Part shown: one piece after another, positions 34,608 through 46,770 of the stretch
How the letters are laid out: each line of letters opens with the position of its first letter
How positions within the stretch are numbered: position 1 is the stretch's first letter
Origin: Globodera rostochiensis
Taxonomy: Eukaryota > Nematoda > Chromadorea > Rhabditida > Heteroderidae
Direction: 5' to 3'
Assembly: GCA_018350325.1 (NCBI GenBank)
Contig: JAEVLN010000007.1
Coordinates: forward strand, 1,827,109 to 1,891,108
DNA: 64,000 nucleotides
The notes under the pieces: generated by a model
Seen by the model: the letters and a program-made list of their open reading frames with translations, nothing else
Databases searched by the model: none
Told to the model about the DNA's origin: nothing
Program-made: the position numbers and the translations under genes

Positions 34608-37600
34608 ATGAAGGCTACAAAATTTGTTACGTTCGCTGCATTGTTGTTATTCATAAAATTAGGCAATGAAAATACTACTTCAACACATGTTGAAACTTCT
34701 AGTAAGCATGTATTTACATTAATCAAAATAAAATTATTTTTATCTTCTATTACAAAAAAAAACATTAAATATATATAAATTATATTTTGTAATCAGAAAC
34801 AAAATCCGACTCAAATATTCAAGAGGATGGCGGCCTCAGCGCACAGGATTTGGAAGGGTTGATTGAACAAGCAAAAATCATGGCAATGAACATCGGTCTA
34901 ATCACTCGAACGAATGCACATAAGGACAAGTAAATAAATTGAAAAGAGAAAAAATAAAAATAATTTAATAAGAAAATATAATTTAATTAAAAAACAGGAA
35001 TGACGTGGCAGAGTTTGTACCTTTTACCCTATTTCCATCACCATTTCCTCGCAAACTTTTCTTGCAGGCCTACAATATTCAAAAGGTACCCTTTTAAAAT
35101 ATATAATTTTAAATTGGCTAAATAAATATTAATTATAATAACAAAATAATTGTGTAACAAAATTTAAATATATTCAGGAAATGAATTTGTTATATTTTCT
35201 CATTTCCCTTGACCACAAATTTCTCGAAGAAACACTCCAAACAGTCGCAGAGACAAATGAGAACGTTCGAGGCATGTTGGGAATTTTTAAAAAAGTCAAC
35301 GAAGAAGGAAACAAACAGCCAATAACTTTGGTTTTAGAGCGATCGGTCAGAAACTTAATAATCTATTAAATATTTAAAAAGAAAAAAACGTTTAACTGTA
35401 TTTTTGATAGTAAAAGTTTTAGTTTTTCAAAAAAAAATTATTTAAATCTAAAATAATTTTCTCGTATAGGATTACATGGCGCATGTGAACAAAAATGAGA
35501 ATGAACAGAATTTTGAGCTTAAACAGGTTGAAAGTTTGCGCCTCCATATTTAACAAAATTTAATGCTAATCTTTTTAAAATTTAAACAAAATAAAAATTT
35601 ATCGGGTGGGTTTGGTTTGCTATTAAAAAAATATAAATTGCTAATACCTTAAAATTTCATACATATCGGGACGTAAATCGTCCAAATTTTATCCGAATAA
35701 CGATTGCTAAAAAATTTCCGATTACGATTACCGATAATAACGATCCGATACGATACATCCTGATACCATTCACATTCCATTCATTTAACATTGATGATTA
35801 ATTAGATTGAAGTGAACATTGGACCAATGGGAGGGCCCGCGAGGGCTGATCGCATTGCAAAAATTCATCGGCATTTAATGCAAAAAACTCGTCATGATCT
35901 AACAAATATGCCAGAAAATGACGCATCTACAATAATTGCGATGGGTTTATACATGGCATGGTCAGTAACAATATTTGAGATTTAAATTTTAATTCAAAAA
36001 ACGGGTATTAGTAAAGCTATCTATTGTTTATATTTTATAACATAAAAATTCACTTTTAATCAACAAATTTTATATAAACTAAATGTTTTTGTTTATCCAC
36101 CAGATTTAATTTAGGAAATCTTTTGGAGATCCTGAAGCCATAATGGTTGTTGTGGCTGGCAGAATGTATCAAAACTTTGAGCAACATCAATTGTCACAGA
36201 AAATACAGGAAATGTCTGACTACCAAATTAAAATTGCACATCTTTCATTAGCTGAATGTGGAAAAGAGTAATTATTTGGCTTTAAACCATATAAATTTAA
36301 ATTCGTTAATACAATAAATAATAAATTAAATCAAAAAAGTTTATTAAGTAAGATAATTTTTCATTTTTAAGGCTAACATTGGATGAAAATGACTTTATTT
36401 TGCGCTATAACGGAAAAGCGGTTGCACTTGTGTATCACAAAACGTTTGTTATAAAGCCAACCCAAGAACAATTGAACGCTCGGCTCAAGATCGAACGCTC
36501 GACGGCCATCGTGAGGAATATTTAAAATAAAAAACATAAACGTTTTGTTGGATTATTATTAAAAATCACAAAAAAATTAGCCTGAAAATTCAGTAAGGTT
36601 TTTAAAAGAATTGACCTAGAAATTTGGATTAATTAAATTTTATTTTAGAAATGTCCGACTGTTGCGCTCGAGCTGGCTTGTACGAAGAAAGTACAACAGG
36701 TAATTAATTTTATCCTTGTTTATGGCAATTTTGGAATATGTATGATGCATAAAAGCTTTAATAAATGTTTAAAAATTTAATTTTAAAGGCGCTTGCATTG
36801 CCCGGTGTTCTTGAAAGATTTATTACAAACAAAGAAGTGGTTGCTTCAATAAGAAGCACATTTGCAGGGCTATGGGGCCTGGAAAAGGATGATGAAGAGA
36901 CACGCCAAATAATTGAGGTCAGAATTATAATTAATAAATAGATTTTTTAAAATAAATTTGAGGATGACAATTTAAATAACAGGCAAGAGGTTTAGAATTA
37001 GGTATAACGAATAAATTAGATTTTTTAAAATAAATTTGAGGATGACAATTTAAATAACAGGCAAGAGGTTTAGAATTATAACGAATAAATTAGATTTTTT
37101 AAAATAAATTTGAGGATGACAATTTGAAAATAAGCCATTAGGCAAAAACCGCGAAATTCTCAATTGCTAACTCGAGCATAAATTTATTTTTAGTATTAAA
37201 TTTGGTTTTAGGATGCAATTGAAAACCCGGACAATTATGTGCTTAAGCCAAGTGAGGAGGGTGGTGGAAACAACTTTTGGGGGGAAGAAATATCACAAAA
37301 ACTGCGTACTTTTGACCCGTCCGAACGAGCGGCTCATATTTTGATGCAACGATTGTATCCAATGCCTATGAAAGTATACATTTTAAAATAAAATATTTAA
37401 AATATTCTTAGAAAAATAACATATATTTTTTATTGGTATTTTTAGCTGATCGAAATTTAAGCCTGTCAATTTTTTCTTTTAGAATTTTCTTGTGCGTCCG
37501 TTTAAACCGGTGAAGTTGGAGGAGGTGGTCAGCGAGTTGAGCATCTACGGGTTTCTGCTTGGCAACGCGCGTGAGAAGAGTGTTCAGAGCAACGAGCGTC

Positions 37601-37692
37601 GCGGTTTCATGTTGCGCACCAAATTGGAGAACACAACCGAGGGTGGAATCGGCGCTGGTGGCGGTTTTCACGATTCGATTTATCTTTTTTAG
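34608..37692 (+). CDS. Secreted glutathione-synthetase-like protein 2 (left copy)
   Basis: Twelve exons with the same layout as GSS-like gene 1: 34608-34701, 34796-34929, 34998-35085, 35178-35345, 35470-35526, 35806-35960, 36114-36268, 36372-36510, 36649-36700, 36789-36918, 37212-37372, 37482-37692. A signal peptide (MKATKFVTFAALLLFIKLG) precedes the GSS fold: VAEFVPFTLFPSPFPRKLF, IEVNIGPMGG, FAGLWGLEKDD, loop YVLKPSEEGGGNNFWGEE and LRTKLENTTEGGIGAGGG. The glycine triad and the Glu matching human E368 are kept, but the preceding Arg is Glu. The substrate-side ISASFGG stretch of human GSS is replaced by IGPMGGPA. Sequence identity to gene 1 is clearly lower than between its own two copies, so gene 1 and gene 2 are older paralogues. 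Intron 10 carries a tandem repeat. Confidence 0.93.
36934..37135. repeat. About 75-bp tandem repeat, 2.7 copies, in GSS-like intron
   Basis: Units start at about 36934, 37011 and 37084, each with AGATTTTTTAAAATAAATTTGAGGATGACAATTT and AACAGGCAAGAGGTTTAGAATTA. The third copy is partial. The array lies in intron 10 of the left GSS-like gene 2 and is present in reverse complement in both right-hand copies (about 41735-41940 and 43610-43815), so it predates the duplications. Confidence 0.9.
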
Positions 37693-38011
37693 AAAAATTT
37701 AAAATGATCCAACAAATGTTTTTAGTCGGGCGGGCTTATTGAAACAATTCCAATTCCTCAATTGTTTTTGTAGTGATAGATTGAATGATTTGATTAATAT
37801 ATATTCTGCTATTCAAACATTTTTTCAATGTTTAAACAAATAAAAACCGTAGCAAGAAAATAACGATTGCATTGTTTTTGTAGAGATACGATCGAATGAT
37901 TTGATTAATATATATTGCGCTACTCATATTTGTTTAGGTTTTGTATTATTTAATGGCTAAAATAAAACTCGTTTTATTTGAAAATTTAAATTGTTGTCTT
38001 TGCTCAAACTA

Positions 38012-38120
38012 GAGCCCGGTAAAAAAAATTTCCGGAAACGGGAACGGAGTTTTCAAAAAATACGGGACGGGAATCCCGTGTTTTCCCGTTCCCTTAAAAA
38101 TCCCGCTGTAGAAATGCCCA
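38012..38120. mobile_element. Probable MITE end, TAGAGCCCGG with TTCCCG words
   Basis: Begins TAGAGCCCGGTAAAAAAAATTTCCGG, resembling the terminus of the hAT-type element at 8691, and continues with CGGGAACGG/TTCCCGTTCCC words. No second end was found. It is repeated in reverse orientation near 40740-40855 and 42620-42730 through the surrounding duplications. Open frames over it are artefacts. Confidence 0.45.
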
Positions 38121-38306
38121 ACTTGCGGCTTCCAGCTTTTATAACATATTGACTTTTGACAAATCACACTGATTCTTTTAAATTTTAAATAATTTTTATA
38201 ATCTGTCAAAATCCATCCATTGCTGTCGAAAAAGATCAAAAGGCATTCGGAGAGCGCAACTTCTTTCCCTGCACTAACATTGCAGGATTTGACGCTGGCT
38301 TTGACT

Positions 38307-40324
38307 GCGTTGGAGAAAACTGTTAACCTTTCCATTTACTATTTTCGACAAACAAGATTGTTGGCTTAAGCTTTTTGGGAGCTTCAACATTGGCTTATCA
38401 AGACTGCAAAAATTAAAGAATTATCGTTCCGCAAAAAATATTTTCTACGCCATTTTGAATCTTACCTAAAAAGGATACTTTTTGCCCCAAAATTTCTGCT
38501 GGAACAAAATTTGGCGTTTCATAAAAAATTAGTCAATGGAGCAATGCGCCTCATATAAAACTTCAATTACCGCTAATGTTAGATTGTCAAAAAAAATAAA
38601 GTCGCAAACAGATCAGGTTCAAAAAAAACACAATGCATTTTGGCTTAGAGCTCAGCTCCATTCAAAAGATATAGGCATCCAGAAAAGGAAACCTTTTTAT
38701 CGATCATAATGTTAGATTTTTGAGTTATAATTGTGTTTTGTTGAATTAAAAAAAATATTTTGTTTAAAAAAATCGGGTTTCAAAACTTAGTTAACACCCT
38801 ATATTTATTGTATGTGATAAACTCAACTAGGCATTTTTTGATCAAAAATGCACTGCTGAAAACAAAATGTTTAATACATTTAAAAATTTTTTAAATGTTA
38901 GCTATCTAATATTAATTTATGTTATTTCTTTTAGGAAAATGAATGTGTTTAGAACTTTTTAAGCAACTAAGAACCTAATTATTTTGAGATTATTAGCAAC
39001 TTACAAATCCCATCTCTATTAGTGATTAAATGCAACATTTAACTACAAAATAAATGGTTTAATATGAAGCAGATCAAAGACACAGCTTTTCCCTTTTTTC
39101 CATTTGATGAAGCTTTTTTTATGAACGTTTTGTTTGTACAGATGTTTTTGCATAAAATGTTTATCCGGGATGCGCCTAATTCACATGAAACAGAAATTGA
39201 CATAAAGAAATTAAGCAATAAAAAACATATAAAAACGCTGGCTAAAAAACAAATGACAATATTTTATTATAATTTAGTATTTCTTTGATTTTTTTAATAT
39301 TAAAATATTTTTTAAATTTTAGCATTCAAATTTAAATTATGAAATATTGCAATATAATTCTAATAACTATTAGTTTTTTGTTTGTTGTCGCGTTTTTTAC
39401 TAATCATCGCGTGAATGCCGGAATCTGTTTGAGCTGTTTGCGCGACAACGATGAACAGGACAAAAGTTCGCCTGGAAGTTATCGAATCGGAAGGGGTCCA
39501 TTTTGTTAATTTAATTAAATTTTTAATAAAAATATTTATTATCGCTTCTCAATGATTTAAGGTTTTTAGATGGCCTTGTTATGTTTGATTTCGAATATGA
39601 TGATGATATGGCGGATCTAGATAAATTCACTTGATCATATAGTAATCATTTTCCGTCAGAAGTTTGAAAGTGCTTGAAGACAATCTAGGATTTTAAAAAA
39701 TCTTGTTTGTATTAGAATAAATACTGTAGAATAATCAATTTTCACAAACGCATTTGCGCAATTTGTTAGATCATTAACAATCGATTCAATTAGCGAAACA
39801 CCTAAAAATAGATTTTTGAAAATTATCTGGTTGATTTCCGAAAAATCGGGAAATTAAAAAGCCGAATCCGGATTTTTTTGACATTTGCTCGAGCCGTATT
39901 AGGATGGCTCCTTAACTAAGTTTTTCCGAGTTCCGGGTCCTTCCCCAAAACCAATTTTTTCTTGGGGAAGGACATGTAACTGCTCTTTTGGATGAATTAA
40001 AGCCTTAGGGCTTGGAAAATTCCTGCAAATCCTGCCTCTTTCCACAAATTCTCTTTTTGTGGGCTATAGGCCTCAAGACTATTCTTTGCAGAAAATTTTC
40101 CAAGCCCTCAAGTTTTATTTTTATGGATTTTTTATCCGACTTTTAAACATATTTTTCAAACGGGTAACTCTGCATTTTACGTGTTGGATCACTTTCAAAT
40201 GCTTAAACGATCGTTTTGATATTGTCATTTATCATTAATTTTGAAAAATCGGGAGGTATGCAGAAACATTTTCCGCAGCTGTTATGCTTCATTTGCAAGA
40301 AAAATGATTGAAGAATTGAAAAGG
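38307..40324. other. Unique part of the spacer between inverted arms
   Basis: Not duplicated elsewhere in the window. It contains the small secreted-protein gene at 39339-39634, a 74-codon frame at 39064-39288 without clear gene features, and AT-rich DNA with GCTTGGAAAATTCCTGCA/TGCAGAAAATTTTCCAAGCCC at 40010-40110 forming an imperfect inverted repeat. Confidence 0.6.
39339..39634 (+). CDS. Small two-exon secreted protein, 76 residues
   Basis: Exon 1 39339-39504 and exon 2 39570-39634 join in phase (T|AT) with donor GTTAAT and acceptor TTTTTAG. A strong signal peptide (about residues 1-27, ending HRVNA) is followed by a mature chain with GICLSCLRDNDEQDK, then SSPGSYRIGRGPF and an acidic C-terminus (FEYDDDMADLDKFT). 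An acceptor-like AATTTTAG at 39313-39321 precedes the ATG. If the intron is retained the product stops after 57 residues with C-terminal GRGPFC. No family recognised. It sits in the spacer of the GSS-like inverted duplication. A candidate secreted effector by size and context only. Confidence 0.6.
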
Positions 40325-42200
40325 TTCAAAAACCATTTTTACGAATTGTCTTTAGAAGTATTTACACGGATGAAATACCAACCTATGATGAATTATTAAA
40401 ACTATTTAGTCAGGAATCTCTTGAAAAACGAAGAACTAAAATTGAAAATTTTTGCCTGCGGCGCTTGTCGGTGCCGTCGGACCCACACTACAATTGTATA
40501 TCAGAAATTTAATCGACAGCCTATAAGCACTTCGCTGCTCATTAAAAAGGACGGAGTCAAGTCAAAGCCAGCGTCAAATCCTGCAATGTTAGTGCAGGGA
40601 AAGAAGTTGCGCTCTCCGAATGCCTTTTGATCTTTTTCGACAGCAATGGATGGATTTTGACAGATTATAAAAATTATTTAAAATTTAAAAGAATCAGTGT
40701 GATTTGTCAAAAGTCAATATGTTATAAAAGCTGGAAGCCGCAAGTTGGGCATTTCTACAGCGGGATTTTTAAGGGAACGGGAAAACACGGGATTCCCGTC
40801 CCGTATTTTTTGAAAACTCCGTTCCCGTTTCCGGAAATTTTTTTTACCGGGCTCTAGTTTGAGCAAAGACAACAATTTAAATTTTCAAATAAAACGAGTT
40901 TTATTTTAGCCATTAAATAATACAAAACCTAAACAAATATGAGTAGCGCAATATATATTAATCAAATCATTCGATCGTATCTCTACAAAAACAATGCAAT
41001 CGTTATTTTCTTGCTACGGTTTTTATTTGTTTAAACATTGAAAAAATGTTTGAATAGCAGAATATATATTAATCAAATCATTCAATCTATCACTACAAAA
41101 ACAATTGAGGAATTGGAATTGTTTCAATAAGCCCGCCCGACTAAAAACATTTGTTGGATCATTTTAAATTTTTCTAAAAAAGATAAATCGAATCGTGAAA
41201 ACCGCCACCAGCGCCGATTCCACCCTCGGTTGTGTTCTCCAATTTGGTGCGCAACATGAAACCGCGACGCTCGTTGCTCTGAACACTCTTCTCACGCGCG
41301 TTGCCAAGCAGAAACCCGTAGATGCTCAACTCGCTGACCACCTCCTCCAACTTCACCGGTTTAAACGGACGCACAAGAAAATTCTAAAAGAAAAAATTGA
41401 CAGGCTTAAATTTCGATCAGCTAAAAATACCAATAAAAAATATATGTTATTTTTCTAAGAATATTTTAAATATTTTTATTTTAAAATGTATACTTTCATA
41501 GGCATTGGATACAATCGTTGCATCAAAATATGAGCCGCTCGTTCGGACGGGTCAAAAGTACGCAGTTTTTGTGATATTTCTTCCCCCCAAAAGTTGTTTC
41601 CACCACCCTCCTCACTTGGCTTAAGCACATAATTGTCCGGGTTTTCAATTGCATCCTAAAACCAAATTTAATACTAAAAATAAATTTATGCTCGAGTTAG
41701 CAATTGAGAATTTCGCGGTTTTTGCCTAATGGCTTATTTTCAAATTGTCATCCTCAAATTTATTTTAAAAAATCTAATTTATTCGTTATAATTCTAAACC
41801 TCTTGCCTGTTATTTAAATTGTCATCCTCAAATTTATTTTAAAAAATCTAATTTATTCGTTATACCTAATTCTAAACCTCTTGCCTGTTATTTAAATTGT
41901 CATCCTCAAATTTATTTTAAAAAATCTATTTATTAATTATAATTCTGACCTCAATTATTTGGCGTGTCTCTTCATCATCCTTTTCCAGGCCCCATAGCCC
42001 TGCAAATGTGCTTCTTATTGAAGCAACCACTTCTTTGTTTGTAATAAATCTTTCAAGAACACCGGGCAATGCAAGCGCCTTTAAAATTAAATTTTTAAAC
42101 ATTTATTAAAGCTTTTATGCATCATACATATTCCAAAATTGCCATAAACAAGGATAAAATTAATTACCTGTTGTACTTTCTTCGTACAAGCCAGCTCGAG
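40325..42200. repeat. 1.88 kb tandem duplication, distal copy
   Basis: Matches 42202-44075 in the same orientation with an offset of 1877 bp, becoming 1875 after a 2-bp difference in a T/A run near 41475. The junction at 42200/42201 joins CCAGCTCGAG (inside a GSS-like exon) to CTTCAAAAACC. The 5' part (40325-40559) is not present in the left arm of the inverted duplication, so the tandem unit spans the arm boundary. Confidence 0.95.
41174..42200 (-). pseudogene. Truncated GSS-like gene 2 copy (C-terminal exons)
   Basis: Contains only the last part of GSS-like gene 2: the tail of exon 9 (LACTKKVQQ, cut at 42200), exon 10 (ALALPGVLERF), exon 11 (glycine-rich loop) and exon 12 ending at the stop 41174. 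The frames are undamaged, but start, signal peptide and the N-terminal half are absent, removed by the tandem-duplication junction. Upstream of it on the minus strand lies the 3' flank of the next copy, so no promoter is evident. A fragment, probably not expressed as a protein. Confidence 0.88.
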
Positions 42201-44075
42201 CTTCAAAAACCATTTTTACGAATTGTCTTTAGAAGTATTTACACGGATGAAATACCAACCTATGATGAATTATTAAAACTATTTAGTCAGGAATCTCTTG
42301 AAAAACGAAGAACTAAAATTGAAAATTTTTGCCTGCGGCGCTTGTCGGTGCCGTCGGACCCACACTACAATTGTATATCAGAAATTTAATCGACAGCCTA
42401 TAAGCACTTCGCTGCTCATTAAAAAGGACGGAGTCAAGTCAAAGCCAGCGTCAAATCCTGCAATGTTAGTGCAGGGAAAGAAGTTGCGCTCTCCGAATGC
42501 CTTTTGATCTTTTTCGACAGCAATGGATGGATTTTGACAGATTATAAAAATTATTTAAAATTTAAAAGAATCAGTGTGATTTGTCAAAAGTCAATATGTT
42601 ATAAAAGCTGGAAGCCGCAAGTTGGGCATTTCTACAGCGGGATTTTTAAGGGAACGGGAAAACACGGGATTCCCGTCCCGTATTTTTTGAAAACTCCGTT
42701 CCCGTTTCCGGAAATTTTTTTTACCGGGCTCTAGTTTGAGCAAAGACAACAATTTAAATTTTCAAATAAAACGAGTTTTATTTTAGCCATTAAATAATAC
42801 AAAACCTAAACAAATATGAGTAGCGCAATATATATTAATCAAATCATTCGATCGTATCTCTACAAAAACAATGCAATCGTTATTTTCTTGCTACGGTTTT
42901 TATTTGTTTAAACATTGAAAAAATGTTTGAATAGCAGAATATATATTAATCAAATCATTCAATCTATCACTACAAAAACAATTGAGGAATTGGAATTGTT
43001 TCAATAAGCCCGCCCGACTAAAAACATTTGTTGGATCATTTTAAATTTTTCTAAAAAAGATAAATCGAATCGTGAAAACCGCCACCAGCGCCGATTCCAC
43101 CCTCGGTTGTGTTCTCCAATTTGGTGCGCAACATGAAACCGCGACGCTCGTTGCTCTGAACACTCTTCTCACGCGCGTTGCCAAGCAGAAACCCGTAGAT
43201 GCTCAACTCGCTGACCACCTCCTCCAACTTCACCGGTTTAAACGGACGCACAAGAAAATTCTAAAAGAAAAAATTGACAGGCTTAAATTTCGATCAGCTA
43301 AAAATACCAATAAAAAATATATGTTATTTTTCTAAGAATATTTTAAATATTTATTTTAAAATGTATACTTTCATAGGCATTGGATACAATCGTTGCATCA
43401 AAATATGAGCCGCTCGTTCGGACGGGTCAAAAGTACGCAGTTTTTGTGATATTTCTTCCCCCCAAAAGTTGTTTCCACCACCCTCCTCACTTGGCTTAAG
43501 CACATAATTGTCCGGGTTTTCAATTGCATCCTAAAACCAAATTTAATACTAAAAATAAATTTATGCTCGAGTTAGCAATTGAGAATTTCGCGGTTTTTGC
43601 CTAATGGCTTATTTTCAAATTGTCATCCTCAAATTTATTTTAAAAAATCTAATTTATTCGTTATAATTCTAAACCTCTTGCCTGTTATTTAAATTGTCAT
43701 CCTCAAATTTATTTTAAAAAATCTAATTTATTCGTTATACCTAATTCTAAACCTCTTGCCTGTTATTTAAATTGTCATCCTCAAATTTATTTTAAAAAAT
43801 CTATTTATTAATTATAATTCTGACCTCAATTATTTGGCGTGTCTCTTCATCATCCTTTTCCAGGCCCCATAGCCCTGCAAATGTGCTTCTTATTGAAGCA
43901 ACCACTTCTTTGTTTGTAATAAATCTTTCAAGAACACCGGGCAATGCAAGCGCCTTTAAAATTAAATTTTTAAACATTTATTAAAGCTTTTATGCATCAT
44001 ACATATTCCAAAATTGCCATAAACAAGGATAAAATTAATTACCTGTTGTACTTTCTTCGTACAAGCCAGCTCGAG
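42201..44075. repeat. 1.88 kb tandem duplication, proximal copy
   Basis: Partner of 40325-42200. It continues without a break into the rest of the GSS-like gene at 44076 (CGCAACAGTCGG), so this is the parental copy. It also forms the inner part of the right inverted arm from 42437 on. Confidence 0.95.
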
Positions 44076-46770
44076 CGCAACAGTCGGACATTTCTAAAAT
44101 AAAATTTAATTAATCCAAATTTCTAGGTCAATTCTTTTAAAAACCTTACTGAATTTTCAGGCTAATTTTTTTGTGATTTTTAATAATAATCCAACAAAAC
44201 GTTTATGTTTTTTATTTTAAATATTCCTCACGATGGCCGTCGAGCGTTCGATCTTGAGCCGAGCGTTCAATTGTTCTTGGGTTGGCTTTATAACAAACGT
44301 TTTGTGATACACAAGTGCAACCGCTTTTCCGTTATAGCGCAAAATAAAGTCATTTTCATCCAATGTTAGCCTTAAAAATGAAAAATTATCTTACTTAATA
44401 AACTTTTTTGATTTAATTTATTATTTATTGTATTAACGAATTTAAATTTATATGGTTTAAAGCCAAATAATTACTCTTTTCCACATTCAGCTAATGAAAG
44501 ATGTGCAATTTTAATTTGGTAGTCAGACATTTCCTGTATTTTCTGTGACAATTGATGTTGCTCAAAGTTTTGATACATTCTGCCAGCCACAACAACCATT
44601 ATGGCTTCAGGATCTCCAAAAGATTTCCTAAATTAAATCTGGTGGATAAACAAAAACATTTAGTTTATATAAAATTTGTTGATTAAAAGTGAATTTTTAT
44701 GTTATAAAATATAAACAATAGATAGCTTTACTAATACCCGTTTTTTGAATTAAAATTTAAATCTCAAATATTGTTACTGACCATGCCATGTATAAACCCA
44801 TCGCAATTATTGTAGATGCGTCATTTTCTGGCATATTTGTTAGATCATGACGAGTTTTTTGCATTAAATGCCGATGAATTTTTGCAATGCGATCAGCCCT
44901 CGCGGGCCCTCCCATTGGTCCAATGTTCACTTCAATCTAATTAATCATCAATGTTAAATGAATGGAATGTGAATGGTATCAGGATGTATCGTATCGGATC
45001 GTTATTATCGGTAATCGTAATCGGAAATTTTTTAGCAATCGTTATTCGGATAAAATTTGGACGATTTACGTCCCGATATGTATGAAATTTTAAGGTATTA
45101 GCAATTTATATTTTTTTAATAGCAAACCAAACCCACCCGATAAATTTTTATTTTGTTTAAATTTTAAAAAGATTAGCATTAAATTTTGTTAAATATGGAG
45201 GCGCAAACTTTCAACCTGTTTAAGCTCAAAATTCTGTTCATTCTCATTTTTGTTCACATGCGCCATGTAATCCTATACGAGAAAATTATTTTAGATTTAA
45301 ATAATTTTTTTTTGAAAAACTAAAACTTTTACTATCAAAAATACAGTTAAACGTTTTTTTCTTTTTAAATATTTAATAGATTATTAAGTTTCTGACCGAT
45401 CGCTCTAAAACCAAAGTTATTGGCTGTTTGTTTCCTTCTTCGTTGACTTTTTTAAAAATTCCCAACATGCCTCGAACGTTCTCATTTGTCTCTGCGACTG
45501 TTTGGAGTGTTTCTTCGAGAAATTTGTGGTCAAGGGAAATGAGAAAATATAACAAATTCATTTCCTGAATATATTTAAATTTTGTTACACAATTATTTTG
45601 TTATTATAATTAATATTTATTTAGCCAATTTAAAATTATATATTTTAAAAGGGTACCTTTTGAATATTGTAGGCCTGCAAGAAAAGTTTGCGAGGAAATG
45701 GTGATGGAAATAGGGTAAAAGGTACAAACTCTGCCACGTCATTCCTGTTTTTTAATTAAATTATATTTTCTTATTAAATTATTTTTATTTTTTCTCTTTT
45801 CAATTTATTTACTTGTCCTTATGTGCATTCGTTCGAGTGATTAGACCGATGTTCATTGCCATGATTTTTGCTTGTTCAATCAACCCTTCCAAATCCTGTG
45901 CGCTGAGGCCGCCATCCTCTTGAATATTTGAGTCGGATTTTGTTTCTGATTACAAAATATAATTTATATATATTTAATGTTTTTTTTTGCAATAGAAGAT
46001 AAAAATAATTTTATTTTGATTAATGTAAATACATGCTTACTAGAAGTTTCAACATGTGTTGAAGTAGTATTTTCATTGCCTAATTTTATGAATAACAACA
46101 ATGCAGCGAACGTAACAAATTTTGTAGCCTTCATTTTTATTATAAAATTGAATGTATCCACAAAATAGTGAAATTTTACAATTATTTTATACTCATAGAA
46201 AATGTTAAATTGGTTACAGGAAGTATATTTGATTTCCTGTTTTTAACAAAAATTTCACATGACAAAAAGCGGAAATTTGATAATTTATAATGTTTATGCA
46301 TAAATCGCTTGTTTTTGACTGTTTGTCCACGATTTTTACATGTTAATGACATGGGACTACTGTTCATAAACGCAATTTTGGTGCAAAAAAATCGATCTGT
46401 GCGAATGCCCATAGATTTATGTTGGTTAAAATATGTTGAAGATTTTCAAATATTTTTTTCCAAATTCCATCCGCAAATGTCCCGTTAACGTCCGCCGACG
46501 GAATCTTCTTGCGAAGATTGTTATAGAATTTTTAAACTTTTGTTGACTGAAGTTGGGTTAAAGTATTGAGTTTTCGTGGATTTTTTTTTTGGAAAAAATA
46601 CCCAAAGCTTAAGCCATATTGCCCTGAAAGGGGTAGTCCCTTTTTATTCGTCTTATAAGCTTGATCCCCTCTCAATATTCTGATTTCTTTTGGAATAAAA
46701 TTTGGTAATGTTTTTCAGAATCATAAGTGATCTCATTTTATTTAGGGTTAGGCAAAATTCGGAGAAGTCT
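42437..46770. repeat. Right arm of about 4.33 kb inverted duplication
   Basis: Reverse complement of 33973-38306, ending GGAGAAGTCT at 46770. A piece of its outer edge (46632-46696, GGTAGTCCCTTTTTATTCGTC...) recurs in direct orientation at 46955-47018 with a few mismatches, just beyond the arm. Confidence 0.95.
43051..46134 (-). CDS. Secreted glutathione-synthetase-like protein 2 (right copy)
   Basis: Mirror image of the gene at 34608-37692, from ATG at 46134 to stop at 43051. In the exons I compared the translations are identical, including the signal peptide, IEVN, the KPSEEGGGNN loop and the C-terminal LRTKLENTTEGG. The two copies are transcribed toward each other, with the spacer and the truncated third copy between their 3' ends. 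Both carry the same upstream sequence and should be regulated alike. Either a very recent duplication or an assembly artefact; the sequence alone cannot decide. Confidence 0.9.

Larger units (their letters stand above)
33973..38306. repeat. Left arm of about 4.33 kb inverted duplication
   Basis: Reverse complement of 42437-46770. Paired coordinates sum to 80742-80743 throughout. Differences I found are one substitution (near 34752) and two homopolymer length changes (near 34155 and 37387), all non-coding. The arm contains the complete GSS-like gene 2 with roughly 630 bp upstream and 610 bp downstream. The left boundary is AGACTTCTCC at 33973; on the spacer side, identity stops after TTTGACT at 38306. 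Confidence 0.95.

Noticed and set aside
38009..38335. 108-codon frame and its duplicated partial copies at 40627-40857 and 42504-42734
   Set aside because: Runs through a MITE-like TTCCCG word patch; repetition comes from the large duplications, not from selection on protein.
39064..39288. 74-codon frame MKQIKDTAFPFFPFDE
   Set aside because: No signal peptide, splice acceptor or domain; composition like the surrounding AT-rich DNA.
42117..42389. Frame with FRSIYTDEIPTYDELLKLFSQESLEKRR resembling ends of retroelement polymerases
   Set aside because: Too short and crosses the tandem-duplication junction; the part before FLRIVF is GSS-like intron. Similarity to a polymerase could not be confirmed.
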